From: Companilactobacillus formosensis
GTDB lineage: Bacteria > Bacillota > Bacilli > Lactobacillales > Lactobacillaceae
Length of the DNA: 64,000 bases
Reading direction: 5' to 3'
Assembly (NCBI RefSeq): GCF_005405305.1
Contig: NZ_BJDU01000006.1
Span: forward strand, 146,411 to 210,410
Each line of letters begins with the position of its first letter. The stretch's first letter is position 1. The translations under genes were made by a program, and so were the position numbers. The notes under the pieces were generated by a model. The model did not search any database. It saw nothing but the letters and a program-made list of their open reading frames with translations, and was not told the DNA's origin. Positions 22,381-32,851 of the stretch are shown here, in pieces.

Positions 22381-23289
22381 ATGACAAAAAAGTACTTTTC
22401 CATTGATATAGGTGGAACTAATATAAAATACGGAATTATTGATGATCAAGGCGAGTTAGTTTTCCATGAAAATGTAAAAACGCCTGATAACAAAACGGAT
22501 TTTTTGAATTTAATCAAATCAATTGTGCAAGAGAATCTTTCTGAAATTCAAGGTGTCGGCATCAGTGTTCCGGGCAAAGTAAACGTCCAAACGGGAACTG
22601 TTTTTTATGGGGGAGCCTTACCGTTCTTGGATAAAGTTAGTTTCAAGGATGAATTGGAAAGTGCTTTTCATATTCCCGTTGCGGTTGAAAATGATGCTAA
22701 ATCGGGAGCATCAGCTGAACTTTGGCTAGGCTCTTTGAAGGATGTCAACAATGGTGCCATTATCACTTTAGGAACTGGCGTTGGTGGTGGGATTGTTTTA
22801 AACCATCAACTATTGCACGGTTCACACTACCAAGCTGGAGAATTAAGCTATATGAGTTTAGGTACTGATACTAGCAAAATGTCTAATTTAGTAGGACTCT
22901 CTGGTTCGGCGGTTCATATGATAGAAGAATGTGCTAAAGTTTTGAATTTAGCAGATAAACATGATGGCGTAGCGGTCTTTGATGCTATAAACAATGGCGA
23001 TCAACGAGCTATAGAAATTTTCTCCAAGTATTGTGACGTTATAGCGACGGTTATCTTGAATATTCAAAGTGTTGTGGATTTGGAAACTATTGCTATCAGT
23101 GGTGGAATCAGTGCCCAACCAGTTGTCGTTGAAGAGATAAATAAAGCTTATTCACGATTATTAGACCCTAATCCTTTGTTGAAGGCACAGATAGAAATTC
23201 CTAATATCGTTCAAGCCCATTTCAAGAGTGATGCTAATTTATATGGAGCGGTATATAATTTGCTTTTGCAAACGGATTCACTAAAATAA
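22381..23289 (+). CDS. ROK-family sugar kinase
   Basis: A 302-residue sugar kinase. The ATP-binding motif SIDIGGTNIKYGI is at the N-terminus, the catalytic aspartate is in VENDAKSGA, and GTGVGGGIV and AISGGIS complete the fold. The zinc motif CxCGxxGC of glucokinase-type ROK proteins is missing. That fits the beta-glucoside kinase (BglK) branch, which phosphorylates disaccharides at C6, though a hexose substrate cannot be excluded. It stands 42 bp before a GH1 gene, supporting a kinase that primes a beta-glucoside for it. Confidence 0.85.
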   Translation: MTKKYFSIDIGGTNIKYGIIDDQGELVFHENVKTPDNKTDFLNLIKSIVQENLSEIQGVGISVPGKVNVQTGTVFYGGALPFLDKVSFKDELESAFHIPVAVENDAKSGASAELWLGSLKDVNNGAIITLGTGVGGGIVLNHQLLHGSHYQAGELSYMSLGTDTSKMSNLVGLSGSAVHMIEECAKVLNLADKHDGVAVFDAINNGDQRAIEIFSKYCDVIATVILNIQSVVDLETIAISGGISAQPVVVEEINKAYSRLLDPNPLLKAQIEIPNIVQAHFKSDANLYGAVYNLLLQTDSLK

Positions 23290-24768
<1,479 letters not shown>

Positions 24769-24772
24769 ATTA

Positions 24773-24812
24773 AAAAAGACTCAGAAATCCTAAATGGTTT
24801 CTGGGCCTTTTT
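24773..24812. terminator. Bidirectional terminator
   Basis: AAAAGACTCAGAAA pairs with TTTCTGGGCCTTTT using two G-T pairs, flanked by A and T runs. It separates the convergent GH1 and GntR genes. Confidence 0.82.
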
Positions 24813-24818
24813 GCGTAA

Positions 24819-25538
24819 TTAGCGATCAATATAAATTTCAAATGAGTTATTATCTCCACGATATTTAGCAATGGAGTATTCAGTTTTTATGTCATTTTTT
24901 GTAGTACCAACAGTGTGGAAATAAAAAAGTGGATCGTTAATATCAACATTCAATAAATCAGCCGTAGTTTCATCAGCCTTTAAAACTTCCAATTTACGCT
25001 TAACATGTACTATTCGGCGGTCGTGTGAATCCAAAGTATCGTATAAAGATACCTTACTAAAATCGTATTTGTCCAATGTGGGAAAAACTTTATAAGGAAT
25101 ATAACTAGTTACTAGAACAATGGGTTGGTCATCAGCATAACGTAATCTAACCAATTTATAGACATAATCGTTTGGAGTTATTTTCAAGGCTTCATAAACC
25201 TCTTCGGTAGGTAATTCTTTTTGGAAAAATAAAACGCGTGTTTGAGGAGTGAAACCTTTACTTCGCACTTCATTGTTAAAACTCTTAATGGTATGCGTGA
25301 ATTCTTGAGAAATTTTGTTTTGTTTAACAATTGTTCCTCGACGCTTACGTTTTTCTAATAAACCTTTGTCGACTAACTTTTGAATTGCTTGACGAACAGT
25401 AGGACGGCTAACGTGATAAATTTCCATTAATTCTATCTCTTTAGGGATTAATGTATCAGGTTTATAAAAACCAGCTTTTATTTTATTTAGTAAGTCGTCT
25501 TCAATAATTTTGTACTTTGGTAAATTTCCACTGTCCAT
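24819..25538 (-). CDS. GntR/HutC-family regulator (UTRA domain), downstream of deoC
   Basis: A 239-residue regulator. The winged helix covers about residues 8-75 (SRPTVRQAIQKLVDKGLLEKR) and the UTRA effector domain about 95-235. HutC-subfamily members are usually repressors released by a phosphosugar. It lies 19 bp downstream of deoC in the same direction, so the two probably share a transcript and it may autoregulate that unit. It is distinct from the second GntR at 26.5 kb. Confidence 0.87.
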   Translation of the reverse strand: MDSGNLPKYKIIEDDLLNKIKAGFYKPDTLIPKEIELMEIYHVSRPTVRQAIQKLVDKGLLEKRKRRGTIVKQNKISQEFTHTIKSFNNEVRSKGFTPQTRVLFFQKELPTEEVYEALKITPNDYVYKLVRLRYADDQPIVLVTSYIPYKVFPTLDKYDFSKVSLYDTLDSHDRRIVHVKRKLEVLKADETTADLLNVDINDPLFYFHTVGTTKNDIKTEYSIAKYRGDNNSFEIYIDR

Positions 25539-25557
25539 CTTGAACTCCTATAAATAA

Positions 25558-26298
25558 TTATTTCAAATTTTTCTTGTAATCTCTATCAATCTTGATAACG
25601 TCAACGTTGTCTTTTTCCATACGTTTTTTGATAGCATTGATGATTTTGACACCGCTACTTGTACCAATTCTATCGGCACCGGCTGCAATCATGGCCAAAA
25701 AATCATCGGAATTTCTAATTCCCCCAGCAGCTTTAACGGATACTTCGTCGCCAACAACAGATTTCATCAATTTAACGTCTTCAATTTTTGCGCCACTAGG
25801 GCCAAATCCGGTTGAAGTCTTGATGAAATCAGGTTTAACTTCTTTAGCAATTTCAGCCAATTTCTTGATTTCATCTTTTGTGAGATAAGTGTTTTCGAAA
25901 ATAACTTTAATTAAAACTGATTCACTGTGGCAAAGATCAACGATTTGTTGCATTTCATCCTTAACATAATCAAAATTGCTATTTTTAACTTCAGTCAAAT
26001 TAACGACGTAATCAATTTCATTGGCACCATTTTTTAGAGCGTCTTTGATATCAAACAGCTTGGATTCAATGGTTGTTTGTCCTAGTGGAAAACTAATAGC
26101 AGCACCTGTATCAATATCGGTACCCTTTAATTGGTCAGTACATATCTTAGACTGTACTTGATTAATAGCGACCATTCTGAAATTGTATTTTTTAGCTTCA
26201 TTACATAATTTTACCATGTCTTCACTAGAAGCATAGGCATGTAAATTAGTATGATCAATCATTCTTGCCAACTCATTTAAAGTATATTCTAATTCCAT
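25558..26298 (-). CDS. deoC: Deoxyribose-phosphate aldolase
   Basis: A 246-residue class I aldolase cleaving 2-deoxyribose-5-phosphate to glyceraldehyde-3-phosphate and acetaldehyde. The Schiff-base lysine is K160 in FIKTSTGF; the proton-relay residues D97 (EIDYVVN) and K189 (VKAAGGIR) are present. The start is ATG 26298 behind GGAGG. Unusually, no deoxynucleoside genes (deoB, deoD, pdp, nupC) are nearby. It sits with a GntR repressor and is divergent from an amino-sugar-acid operon, so it may serve a related aldol step or a nearby sugar pathway. Confidence 0.93.
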   Translation of the reverse strand: MELEYTLNELARMIDHTNLHAYASSEDMVKLCNEAKKYNFRMVAINQVQSKICTDQLKGTDIDTGAAISFPLGQTTIESKLFDIKDALKNGANEIDYVVNLTEVKNSNFDYVKDEMQQIVDLCHSESVLIKVIFENTYLTKDEIKKLAEIAKEVKPDFIKTSTGFGPSGAKIEDVKLMKSVVGDEVSVKAAGGIRNSDDFLAMIAAGADRIGTSSGVKIINAIKKRMEKDNVDVIKIDRDYKKNLK

Positions 26299-26316
26299 AA
26301 TATTACCTCCACATAA

Positions 26317-26359
26317 TATGTAATTACATAATTAATTATATTAGTACATATAATTATGT
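26317..26359. promoter_or_regulatory. Palindromic operators between deoC and the second GntR gene
   Basis: TATGTAATTACATA (26317-26330) is a perfect 14-bp palindrome. ACATAATTA (26326-26334) also pairs with TAATTATGT (26351-26359). Both lie in the deoC promoter region and are plausible sites for one of the flanking GntR proteins. Confidence 0.55.
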
Positions 26360-26485
26360 CAATGACATTTCAGCAAGGAAACATCAAAACTTGTCATCCG
26401 CTTACATAAATGATAACTTTTATTAGCATAAGAAATACTATAATGAATGTATAAATTAATTAAAGCATCTGGGGGAAATACAATA

Positions 26486-27181
26486 ATGGTCGTTGAAATT
26501 TTATACCAAAAAGTAGCTGATGATATCAAGAAGAATATCCTATCAGGTATGTATGAAGTTGGCAGTTTGATTCCAACTGAAAATGAATTGGAACAAAAAT
26601 ATGATGTCAGTAAAATCACGGTTCGTAAAGCTGTTGAGAAATTGGTAGCCGAAGGTTATTTAAAGAAGAAGAGTGGTATTGGAACACGTGTGATCAGTAA
26701 TAATCTCTTCAATAAATTATCGAAAGCTAGATCTTATTCTTCAATCGTCAGTGAATCAGATAATTTAACTAAACAAATTCTAAAAGCTGATGTCTTATCT
26801 CTTGAAGATACGCCACTTAAAGATGAATTGACTGATAGAAATATTGTTTATATCGAGCGCTTATATTTGTTGAATAATAAACCTTTTATCATTGTTAATC
26901 ATTATTTACCAAATATTGATGTTACTGATGAATTGAAAAATTTGAAAAATCAATCATTGTATAAGTTTTTGCGTGATAATGGGCAGGAAATCAGCAGTTT
27001 TAGTGATGAATTCAGTGCTATCAATATTGATGAAACTGACAAAAAAATTCTTCAAAAACAAGATAACCTAGCTTTGAAGCGTATTAGACGTGGTTTTGAT
27101 AATAAAGGAAAATTAATTGAGTATACTGAATCCATTTATGACAGTAATAAAATGCCATACAAAATTGAATATGAGATTTAA
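26486..27181 (+). CDS. GntR/HutC-family regulator (UTRA domain) of the DgaE/MupG-type operon
   Basis: A regulator of about 231 residues. Its winged helix (SKITVRKAVEKLVAEGYLKKK) and UTRA domain, ending in ESIYDSNKMPYKIEYEI, are clear. ATG 26486 is chosen because GGGGGA precedes it; the longer frame from 26447 has no such site. It heads the operon that follows and is separated from it by a cre-like box and an 18-bp perfect palindrome, which is probably its own operator. Confidence 0.88.
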   Translation: MVVEILYQKVADDIKKNILSGMYEVGSLIPTENELEQKYDVSKITVRKAVEKLVAEGYLKKKSGIGTRVISNNLFNKLSKARSYSSIVSESDNLTKQILKADVLSLEDTPLKDELTDRNIVYIERLYLLNNKPFIIVNHYLPNIDVTDELKNLKNQSLYKFLRDNGQEISSFSDEFSAINIDETDKKILQKQDNLALKRIRRGFDNKGKLIEYTESIYDSNKMPYKIEYEI

Positions 27182-27191
27182 ATAATCTTTA

Positions 27192-27225
27192 TTTAAGCGT
27201 TTACATTATAACATTATAATGTTAT
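27192..27225 (+). promoter_or_regulatory. cre-like box and perfect 18-bp palindrome before the EIIC gene
   Basis: TTTAAGCGTTTACA (27192-27205) differs from cre at one fixed base. ATAACATTATAATGTTAT (27208-27225) is its own reverse complement and contains a TATAAT -10 box, so a repressor bound there would block the promoter. Confidence 0.6.
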
Positions 27226-27254
27226 TATATTTGCGAAAAAGAAGGAGGTATTAA

Positions 27255-28532
27255 ATGGATAATTTTATTAATTTTTTGAATTTTAAAGTCGTGCCAGTTG
27301 CGAACAAATTAGGAGCACAACGACACATGATGGCAATCAGAAAGGGTATCATTTCAACGCTACCACTAACGATTGTTGGTTCGTTCTTCACGATTATCAA
27401 TAATATGCCAATTGAAGCAGTCGCTAAAATGTTGGAACCATACAAAGATATTCTGGATATTCCATTCCGTTATACAGTGGGGATTTTAGCACTCTATGCA
27501 GCTTTTGGAATTGCTTCATCATTGGCAGATTATTATAAATTGGACAAATTGACTAACGGAACCTTAGCTGTTTTAGCTTTTCTAATTTCCGCTGCAGCCC
27601 CAATTCAAGTAACGGACAATGTCAAAGGAGTAATCGATGCGGGTCGATATATCAATATTGCTAATCTTTCGGCTTCGTCGCTGTTTGCTTCAATTGTGAC
27701 TGGTCTTTTGACAGTTGAAATTTATCGTTTCTTCAAAGAAAAAAATATCACTATCAAAATGCCGGCCGGTGTTCCACCAGAAGTTTCAAATTCCTTCGTA
27801 GCTCTATTTCCAGCAGCATTCATCTTGCTATTTTTCTGGTTTATTAGATACGTTTTGAACTTCAATATTTCTACTTTCTTGACAACAATTTTGATGCCGC
27901 TGAAAGGAGTTCTAGTTGGTAACAGTCTCTTCGGTGGGTTACTAACGATTTTCTTGATTACTGGTTTTTGGACTTTAGGAATTCACGGAGCAGCAATTTT
28001 GGCACCAATTACTAGACCATTCTGGGAAATGTCAATTGCTCAAAACATGGGTGAATTTACTAACGGTACTAGTGCTCATCAACTTTCAACAATCTTTACA
28101 GAACAGTTCTTACAATGGTTCCTTTGGATCGGTGGTGCCGGTGGTACTTTGGCGCTAGTTGTTCTATTTATGTTCTCTAAATCAGCTTATTTAAAAGATT
28201 TAGGAAAATTATCATTTTTACCAGGACTATTCAATATCAATGAACCAATTATCTTCGGTGCACCAATTGTTATGAACCCAATCTTAGGGATTCCTTTCAT
28301 TTTAGGACCTTTAGTGACCGGGACGTTGTCCTATGTTCTGACGATAACTGGCATCGTGCCGATGATGATGGCTCGTTTACCATTTACTGTTCCTAGTCCT
28401 TTAGGTGCATTTGTCAGTACCGACTGGAGTATCCTAGCTTTAATTTTGGTATTCGTCAATTTCCTAATCGATTTGGCAATTTACTATCCATTCTTTAAAG
28501 TTTTCGAAAAACAACAATTGGAAAAAGAATAG
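27255..28532 (+). CDS. PTS EIIC permease, lactose/cellobiose family
   Basis: A membrane PTS subunit of 425 residues with about ten hydrophobic segments. FWTLGIHGAAIL and FNINEPIIFGAPIVMNP are signatures of CelB/LacE EIIC proteins. No lactose-family EIIB or EIIA gene is in the operon or elsewhere in the window, so those parts must be shared. It opens an operon ending with the sugar kinase at 33.8 kb and presumably imports its substrate as a 6-phosphate. Confidence 0.9.
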   Translation: MDNFINFLNFKVVPVANKLGAQRHMMAIRKGIISTLPLTIVGSFFTIINNMPIEAVAKMLEPYKDILDIPFRYTVGILALYAAFGIASSLADYYKLDKLTNGTLAVLAFLISAAAPIQVTDNVKGVIDAGRYINIANLSASSLFASIVTGLLTVEIYRFFKEKNITIKMPAGVPPEVSNSFVALFPAAFILLFFWFIRYVLNFNISTFLTTILMPLKGVLVGNSLFGGLLTIFLITGFWTLGIHGAAILAPITRPFWEMSIAQNMGEFTNGTSAHQLSTIFTEQFLQWFLWIGGAGGTLALVVLFMFSKSAYLKDLGKLSFLPGLFNINEPIIFGAPIVMNPILGIPFILGPLVTGTLSYVLTITGIVPMMMARLPFTVPSPLGAFVSTDWSILALILVFVNFLIDLAIYYPFFKVFEKQQLEKE

Positions 28533-28541
28533 GGTGATGAG

Positions 28542-28808
28542 ATGATCGTGTTTCTACTATTATTTATCTACTTTATTACTTGCGAGATTTTGGTTCAAAA
28601 AGGATTCGTACCTAAATTTCTTAAAGGATTAAAAGCAGGAAAACTAATTTTAATTTCATCGCTAATAATCTTTTTGACGGCAGTCGTGAGTTTCTTCTTT
28701 AAACCGGCAGTTATTCTCGTAATTTTAAGTACGATCTATTTATCAATCAATATTTCAGAATATTACTTACGAGAGTTTAAAAAAATGGAAAGAGGTAAGA
28801 AGATATGA
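28542..28808 (+). CDS. Small membrane protein of the amino-sugar-acid operon
   Basis: An 88-residue protein with three hydrophobic segments (about residues 2-18, 33-50 and 53-70) and a basic C-terminus. I do not recognise the family. It lies 9 bp after the EIIC gene and overlaps the next gene by 4 bp (ATGA), so translation is probably coupled. Its place directly after EIIC suggests a helper of the permease, but that is inference. Confidence 0.65.
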   Translation: MIVFLLLFIYFITCEILVQKGFVPKFLKGLKAGKLILISSLIIFLTAVVSFFFKPAVILVILSTIYLSINISEYYLREFKKMERGKKI

Positions 28809-29893
28809 CCAAAAGGTCTTTAGGTATCTCACTTTATCCAGATCACAGTAATTTGGATGATGATAAGCGTTATTTAGTTCAAGCTAATCGTTATGGTTTC
28901 ACGAGAATTTTTATGAGTATGTTGGAAGTTTCTGAAGGTAAAGAAAAAGTTGCCAAAAAATTCAGCGATTTAATTAGCTTTGCAAAGGATCTAGGTTTCT
29001 CAACTACTTTGGATATTGCACCAAACATCTTTGATCAGTTGGGAATTTCCTATGATGATTTGGATTTCTTCTCTGAATTAGGAGCTGATGCAATCAGATT
29101 AGATCAAGGCTTTGACGGGCAAAAGGAAGCACTTTTATCTTATAATCCTCAAGCTTTGAATATTGAATTGAATATGAGTAATGACGTTGCTTATTTAGAC
29201 AATATTCTCAGTTATTCAGCCAACCAGCCATTTATTTATGGTTGTCACAATTTTTATCCTCAACGAGGTACTGGATTGCCACTAGATTTCTTTATCAGTG
29301 CGTCGAAACGTTTTAAAAAACATGGCATCGAGACTGCTGCTTTTATCACCTCTCAAGTTGGTAATATCGGACCTTGGGATATCAACGATGGTTTGCCAAC
29401 TTTGGAAATGCATCGTGATTTGCCAATTGAAGTTCAAGCTAAGCATTTATTCGCAACTAACTTGATTGATTGCGCCATTATTGGTAATGCCTATGCTTCT
29501 GAAGATGAATTGAAAAAACTCAGTGAGATCAATCGTTATCAATTAGTTTTCAATGTTGAATTATCGGATGATATTAACCAAGTTGAACGGGAGATTTTAT
29601 TAGACAATCAACACGTCAGACGAGGGGACATTACTGATTTAGTAATTCGTTCAACTGAAGTTAGAAAGAAGTACAAGAATAACGATAATCCTGTCAGCCA
29701 ATCCTCCCATGATTTCAAACGTGGCGATATCGTTATTGGCAATGATAACTTTGGTAAGTACAAGAATGAATTACAAGTCGTGCTCCAAGACCATACTGAT
29801 GAGCGTAAAAACAAAGTTGCCCAAATTTCTCAATCTGAATTATTCCTGCTAGATTATGTCGGACCATGGGATAAGTTCAAGTTCAGGAGGTAA
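28805..29893 (+). CDS. DUF871/MupG-like 6-phospho-glycosidase (GH170)
   Basis: A 362-residue cytosolic protein of the DUF871 family, recognised from the opening LGISLYPDHS, IYGCHNFYPQRGTGL in the barrel and a C-terminal domain with RRGDI and KFKFRR. The characterised member, staphylococcal MupG, cleaves phosphorylated MurNAc-GlcNAc into MurNAc-6-phosphate and GlcNAc. Here it lies between a PTS EIIC and a deacetylase-ammonia lyase-aldolase set, with no murQ etherase in the window. It may therefore act on a different 6-phospho disaccharide. Start overlaps the previous gene. Confidence 0.82.
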   Translation: MTKRSLGISLYPDHSNLDDDKRYLVQANRYGFTRIFMSMLEVSEGKEKVAKKFSDLISFAKDLGFSTTLDIAPNIFDQLGISYDDLDFFSELGADAIRLDQGFDGQKEALLSYNPQALNIELNMSNDVAYLDNILSYSANQPFIYGCHNFYPQRGTGLPLDFFISASKRFKKHGIETAAFITSQVGNIGPWDINDGLPTLEMHRDLPIEVQAKHLFATNLIDCAIIGNAYASEDELKKLSEINRYQLVFNVELSDDINQVEREILLDNQHVRRGDITDLVIRSTEVRKKYKNNDNPVSQSSHDFKRGDIVIGNDNFGKYKNELQVVLQDHTDERKNKVAQISQSELFLLDYVGPWDKFKFRR

Positions 29894-29895
29894 AT

Positions 29896-31023
29896 GTGAC
29901 TAGTCTTTATATCAAAAATGGCAAAGACATCAGTGGTTTTCCTTTGGAAGTCTTGATTGAAAATCAAAAAATTGCTCAAATCGGTCCCAAATTAAATGTT
30001 TTAACGGCTGATGAGGTAATTGATCTGCACAATACTTCTTATATTAGCGCTGGCTGGATTGATGACCACGTCCACTGCTATGAAAAGTTGTCGCTCTATT
30101 ATGATGATCCAGATAAGGTCGGTTATTTAACTGGTGTGACAACAGTGATTGATGCTGGTTCCACTGGTGCCGATAACATTGAGGATTTTTATCAGATTAC
30201 TCGTCACAAAAAGACTAATGTTTTTGCAATGATCAATATTTCTAAAACTGGTATTTTAGCTCAAAATGAATTGGCAGATATGACGAAGGTTGCATATGCG
30301 CCACTTCAAAAAATGATTGACCAATATCCCGAATTTGTCGTGGGTATTAAAGCTCGAATTAGTAAATCAGTCGTAGTCGACAACGGCATTAAGCCACTAA
30401 TCAAAGCCAAAATGTTTCAAAAATTATTAACGCAGCCTTTACCACTAATGGTTCATGTCGGAACTAATCCACCAACCCTATCAGAAATTATGGACGTCTT
30501 AGAGAAAGGCGATATTATTACTCATTGTTTCAATGGCAAGGACAACGGTATTTTGAATTCAGATGGACAAGTAAAAGAATTTGTTAAAGCTGGTTTGGCG
30601 AAAGGCATTATTTTTGATATTGGGCATGGTTCCGAAAGCTTTAATGTCAAAACCGCCCAACAAGCTACTATAGAAAGCATCTTTGCTCAAAGTCTGAGCA
30701 CTGATATTTATCATCATAATCGGGAACTTGGTCCCGTATATAACATGGCAACGTGTATTGAGAAGATGCTGTATCTAGGTTTTGATTTGAAACAAGTAAT
30801 ACCAATGATTACAACAGTTCCGGCTCATAATTTCAATTTGGATAAAGGTGAATTATTAGTTGGCAAGGATGCTGATTTAACGATTTTTGATGTCAAAAAC
30901 CAAACTAAAGAATTAGTCGATTCAGATGGCAATAAATTTCAAACTAACAAGGTCGTTGAACCAATTTACAGCATCATCAGCGGTCAAAGTTATGCAATAG
31001 GAGAAAACAATGGATCTATATGA
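29896..31023 (+). CDS. Amidohydrolase/deacetylase-family metallohydrolase (COG3964 type)
   Basis: A 375-residue amidohydrolase-superfamily enzyme starting at GTG 29896 behind AGGAGG. Metal-binding HVH is in IDDHVHCYE; the probable carboxylated lysine is in VGIKARIS; further histidines are in LMVHVG and ITHCFNG, and the catalytic aspartate is probably in FDIGHGS. The family was long mislabelled as dihydroorotase or adenine deaminase; members sit beside DgaE-type genes. Removal of an N-acyl group before the ammonia lyase step is the likely role. Its end overlaps the next gene by 14 bp. Confidence 0.82.
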   Translation: MTSLYIKNGKDISGFPLEVLIENQKIAQIGPKLNVLTADEVIDLHNTSYISAGWIDDHVHCYEKLSLYYDDPDKVGYLTGVTTVIDAGSTGADNIEDFYQITRHKKTNVFAMINISKTGILAQNELADMTKVAYAPLQKMIDQYPEFVVGIKARISKSVVVDNGIKPLIKAKMFQKLLTQPLPLMVHVGTNPPTLSEIMDVLEKGDIITHCFNGKDNGILNSDGQVKEFVKAGLAKGIIFDIGHGSESFNVKTAQQATIESIFAQSLSTDIYHHNRELGPVYNMATCIEKMLYLGFDLKQVIPMITTVPAHNFNLDKGELLVGKDADLTIFDVKNQTKELVDSDGNKFQTNKVVEPIYSIISGQSYAIGENNGSI

Positions 31024-32107
31024 TAAATACAAATTAAAACGCGTTATCAATGCAGACGGTAAAATGACGATCTTAGGCGTTTCAAAAGTTTCAGACGAAG
31101 TAGTAGCTGCTCAAAAATTGGGAGCACAAAATTTCTTTGAAATGTCGGATCTGTTAGTTAAAACTGGTGAATATTTAGCTCGTTTAGTCGGCAGTGAAGA
31201 TGCTTTAGTGGTTAACTCTGCTTCGGCAGGAATCGCTGAATCTCTTGCAGGAATTATCGGCCAAGGCAGTCAATATCATGTATATCATCCTTATACTGAC
31301 CGCATTACTAAGCGAGAAGTGATTTTGCCCATGGGTCATGATGTTGATTATGGAACACCAGTGGATGTGATGATTTCAGTTGCTGGTGGAAAAATGGTTC
31401 CAGCTGGTTACAGCAATATGTGTAAATCTGAGCATTTAGAAATGCAGATTACTGATCAGACAGCTGCCATCTTATACATCAAGAGTCACCACACGGTGCA
31501 AAAGAGTATGTTGACGATACCAGAAGCAATTGAAGTCGCTCATCGTCACAGTTTGCCACTAGTTTTGGATGCTGCCGCCGAAGAAGACCTATTAAAATAC
31601 ATCAAAATGGGTGCTGATATTGTAATTTACAGTGGTGCCAAGGCAATTGAAGGACCAGCCTCTGGGGTGATTTTCGGTAAAAGTGAATATATCAAGTGGG
31701 CTCGCATGCAAGGATTCGGTATTGGTCGAGCCATGAAGATTGGTAAGGAAAATATTATTGGGTTAACAGCAGCGATTGCTAAATATTTAAAAGATGGTTC
31801 AGAATCCGGTGAATCGATGATTGAAAGACTCAAGCCTTTCGTTGACAATTTAGCTCAAGTCCCCAATATGGATGTCAAAATAGTTCAAGATGGTGCTGGT
31901 CGTGAAATTTATCGTGCTGAAGTAAAACCGACTGGCAATTTATCAGCTAAAGAAATCTGTGACCAATTGAGAAATGGTGATACAGCCATTTATGCACGTG
32001 AATATCGAGTGAATGAAGGTATTATCGAATTTGATATTCGGGCCGTTAATGAAGTAGAGATGTACCAAATTGTTTCAAGATTAAAAGAAATCGTTGGAGG
32101 AAATTAA
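31010..32107 (+). CDS. dgaE: DgaE-like PLP-dependent ammonia lyase
   Basis: A 365-residue PLP enzyme of the SelA-like fold type I group, closest to D-glucosaminate-6-phosphate ammonia lyase. The Schiff-base lysine is K211 in YSGAKAIEGPASG, with the PLP aspartate in PLVLDAAAEED. The Salmonella enzyme converts D-glucosaminate-6-phosphate to 2-keto-3-deoxy-6-phosphogluconate and ammonia. The immediate DgaF-like aldolase downstream supports that product here. Such proteins are often wrongly called selenocysteine synthase; no selC or SECIS context supports that name. Confidence 0.87.
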   Translation: MDLYDKYKLKRVINADGKMTILGVSKVSDEVVAAQKLGAQNFFEMSDLLVKTGEYLARLVGSEDALVVNSASAGIAESLAGIIGQGSQYHVYHPYTDRITKREVILPMGHDVDYGTPVDVMISVAGGKMVPAGYSNMCKSEHLEMQITDQTAAILYIKSHHTVQKSMLTIPEAIEVAHRHSLPLVLDAAAEEDLLKYIKMGADIVIYSGAKAIEGPASGVIFGKSEYIKWARMQGFGIGRAMKIGKENIIGLTAAIAKYLKDGSESGESMIERLKPFVDNLAQVPNMDVKIVQDGAGREIYRAEVKPTGNLSAKEICDQLRNGDTAIYAREYRVNEGIIEFDIRAVNEVEMYQIVSRLKEIVGGN

Positions 32108-32108
32108 G

Positions 32109-32840
32109 ATGAGTTTACGACCAAATTATTTGGAAAATGGAATTTGTTTGAATGTCTTAGCTAATTCAGTTCAGAATGCTAAAGATTGTTACGAAGCTGC
32201 TGAAGGTCATGTAGTATTAGGAGTTTTGACTAAAAATTATCCAACTGATGAAGCTGCTATTGCTGATATGAAGGAATATCAAAAAGCTATCGACAATGCC
32301 GTTTCTGTCGGTTTAGGCGCCGGAGATCCTAATCAAAGTAGCATGGTAGTCAGAGTTTCAAAGGCTATTCAACCACAACACGTCAACCAAGTGTTCACAG
32401 GTGTAGGTGCTAGTCGTCAAGCTCTTGGACAAAATGAGACCATTATCAATGGATTAGTTTCTCCAACTGGTAAAGTTGGTTTCGTCAATTTGGCAACTGG
32501 TCCTTTGAGCAGCCAAACGGCTCCAACTGAAGTAAGCATTGAAACAGCTATTGCATTGCTCAAAGATATGGGTGGTTCTTCCATCAAATTTTTCCCAATG
32601 AAAGGTTTAACTCACAAAGCCGAGTACGAAGCTGTTGCTAAAGCCTGTGCTGAAAATGATTTTGACCTTGAACCAACAGGTGGAATTGATTTAAATAACT
32701 TTGAAGAAATCGTCCAAATTGCGGTTGATGCTGGTGTTAAGCGGATTATTCCACATGTCTACAGTTCAATCATCGATGAAAATGGCGATACTAGACCAGA
32801 AGACGTTGCTAAGTTGTATCAAATAATCAAAAGATTTTAG
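32109..32840 (+). CDS. dgaF: DgaF-like KDPG aldolase
   Basis: A 243-residue aldolase expected to split 2-keto-3-deoxy-6-phosphogluconate into pyruvate and glyceraldehyde-3-phosphate. SSIKFFPMKGL contains the likely Schiff-base lysine and LEPTGGIDLNNFEEIV is the phosphate-binding end of the barrel. ATG 32109 with GGAGG upstream is chosen over the earlier TTG at 32094. It follows the ammonia lyase by one base and is clearly translationally linked. The length matches DgaF rather than the 210-residue Eda type. Confidence 0.88.
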   Translation: MSLRPNYLENGICLNVLANSVQNAKDCYEAAEGHVVLGVLTKNYPTDEAAIADMKEYQKAIDNAVSVGLGAGDPNQSSMVVRVSKAIQPQHVNQVFTGVGASRQALGQNETIINGLVSPTGKVGFVNLATGPLSSQTAPTEVSIETAIALLKDMGGSSIKFFPMKGLTHKAEYEAVAKACAENDFDLEPTGGIDLNNFEEIVQIAVDAGVKRIIPHVYSSIIDENGDTRPEDVAKLYQIIKRF

Positions 32841-32851
32841 AGGTTTTTCAG

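Noticed and set aside
31010..32107. SelA (selenocysteine synthase)
   Set aside because: The PLP fold is SelA-like, but neighbours are an aldolase and amidohydrolase, and no selB, selC or selD is present; DgaE family is the better call.
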